A stretch of 64,000 nucleotides of DNA from an uncultured Clostridia bacterium (lineage in GTDB: Bacteria; Bacillota; Clostridia; Oscillospirales; Acutalibacteraceae). Shown one piece after another: positions 63,280-64,000 of the stretch. Location of the stretch: positions 1-64,000 of the forward strand of contig CANRAU010000003.1 of assembly GCA_947628665.1 (NCBI GenBank), in the 5' to 3' direction. Positions within the stretch are counted from its first letter, which is position 1. The number at the start of each line of letters is the position of its first letter. The notes beneath the pieces were generated by a model, which was not told the DNA's origin, did not search any database, and saw nothing but the letters and a program-made list of their open reading frames with translations. A program made the position numbers and the translations under genes.

Positions 63280-64000
63280 ATGCCCAAGAATACAAAAAAT
63301 GCGGCGCAGGAACACGAAGTGCCGCTGTATTTGTTCCACGAAGGCACCAATGCGCGCGCGTATGCATATTTCGGCGCACATAAAACCGCCGACGGCGCGG
63401 TGCGTTTTCGCGTTTGGGCGCCGCACGCCCAAGCGGTCAGCGTGGTCGGCGAATTTAACGGCTGGGACGAAAACGCCGCGCCCATGGTCTGCATTCGTGA
63501 GAGCGACGGCGTTTGGGAAGCGACGGTTGTTGGCGTACAGCTCTACGATGCATACAAATACCGCATTGTCGGCAGAAGCGGTAAGGTGACGATGAAATGC
63601 GACCCTTACGGCGTACATATGGAAACGCGCCCGGGAACGGCCACCAAATATTATGAGCTTGCGGACTGCTACCAATGGACGGATGACGCGTGGATCGCTT
63701 CGCGCGGCAAAAAGAATGTATATCGCTCTCCCGTGAACATTTATGAAGTCCACGCAGGCTCGTGGAAGCAGTATGACGACGGCAATTTTTATTCGTACCG
63801 TGCGCTTGCCGATACGCTTGTGCCTTACGTCAAGGACATGGGCTATACGCATATTGAATTTATGCCGCTGACGGAATATCCCTTCGACGGCTCGTGGGGC
63901 TATCAGGTCACAGGCTATTTTGCGGCGACTTCGCGCTACGGTACGCCCGCCGATCTCATGTATTTGGTCGATACCTGCCACCGCGCGGGGATCGGGGTGA
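63280..64000 (+). CDS. glgB: 1,4-alpha-glucan branching enzyme, 5' part (runs off the right edge)
   Basis: Introduces alpha-1,6 branches into glycogen. The visible 240 residues show the CBM48 domain (RFRVWAPHAQAVSVVGEFNG, YKYRIVG) and the start of the GH13 barrel (VNIYEVHAGSWK, MGYTHIEFMPLTEYPFDGSW, GYFAATSRYGTPADLMYLVD), typical of GlgB. The ATG at 63280 is weakly preceded by AGAGG. The frame is open at the end of the window, so the gene is partial here. Confidence 0.93.
   Translation, partial: MPKNTKNAAQEHEVPLYLFHEGTNARAYAYFGAHKTADGAVRFRVWAPHAQAVSVVGEFNGWDENAAPMVCIRESDGVWEATVVGVQLYDAYKYRIVGRSGKVTMKCDPYGVHMETRPGTATKYYELADCYQWTDDAWIASRGKKNVYRSPVNIYEVHAGSWKQYDDGNFYSYRALADTLVPYVKDMGYTHIEFMPLTEYPFDGSWGYQVTGYFAATSRYGTPADLMYLVDTCHRAGIGV

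Overview
The window looks like a chromosomal segment of a spore-forming member of the Clostridia (Bacillota), most likely the Oscillospirales/Ruminococcaceae side. The evidence is a SleB-type spore cortex hydrolase, a SpoIIQ-like M23 protein behind a sigma-F-like promoter, the Gram-positive order rimP-nusA-ylxR-ylxQ-infB-rbfA-nrnA-truB-ribF, an mreBCD-PBP-minD-mgsA cluster, rubrerythrin, a split ferredoxin-rich glutamate synthase, and near-consensus sigma-A promoters and GGAGG-type ribosome sites. Most coding sequence is GC-rich. Patches at about 29.8-33.3, 38.8-39.9, 40.6-42.0 and 43.9-44.7 kb are visibly AT-richer and hold accessory genes.

Layout. 0-0.3 kb: two tandem consensus promoters fire leftward into a leader typical of rRNA operons, so an rRNA operon probably begins off the left edge. 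0.4-6.7 kb: sleB, then the leftward operon gltX-glnS-membrane protein, and an iron alcohol dehydrogenase. 6.7-14.7 kb: the leftward rimP-to-ribF translation/RNA operon, with an attenuator-like hairpin just before rimP. 14.9-24.1 kb: rightward cell-shape cluster (mreB, mreC, mreD, PBP2, minD), mgsA, then hisS-aspS. 24.1-24.5 kb: a non-coding, hairpin-studded element. 24.5-29.6 kb: five overlapping genes for a split glutamate synthase. 29.8-34.1 kb: ECF sigma factor, membrane protein and ABC exporter, flanked by two copies of one terminator, then a membrane-anchored XRE regulator. 34.2-38.8 kb: rlmB, a very large degenerate P-type-ATPase-like protein, and MgtC.

38.9-44.8 kb is accessory: a RING-finger membrane protein facing a small XRE repressor across twin palindromic operators, a PAP2 phosphatase with a doubtful N-terminus beside a gene remnant, a methyltransferase behind a leader peptide and terminator, an HD hydrolase, an acyltransferase and a P-loop kinase-like protein. 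44.7-53.7 kb: rlmD, a NifU-like/GGGtGRT pair, rubrerythrin, a surface protein, rsmA, an aminotransferase and a zinc-ribbon membrane protein. 53.7-64 kb: GH51 arabinofuranosidase, LCP cell-wall ligase, a second aspS of different type, purB, a RING/DUF2628 protein, galU, the M23 protein and the start of glgB.

Main points of interest: (1) two full-length bacterial AspRS genes, one with the discriminating-type and one with the non-discriminating-type signature, in a genome that also has GlnRS; (2) a P-type ATPase fold lacking its catalytic motifs, fused to a long acidic tail; (3) a methyltransferase unit controlled by leader ORF plus terminator; (4) a RING/XRE divergent switch; (5) the NifU-like/GGGtGRT pair of unknown function; (6) a dense palindrome element. 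No tRNA gene, CRISPR array, transposase or phage gene was recognised.
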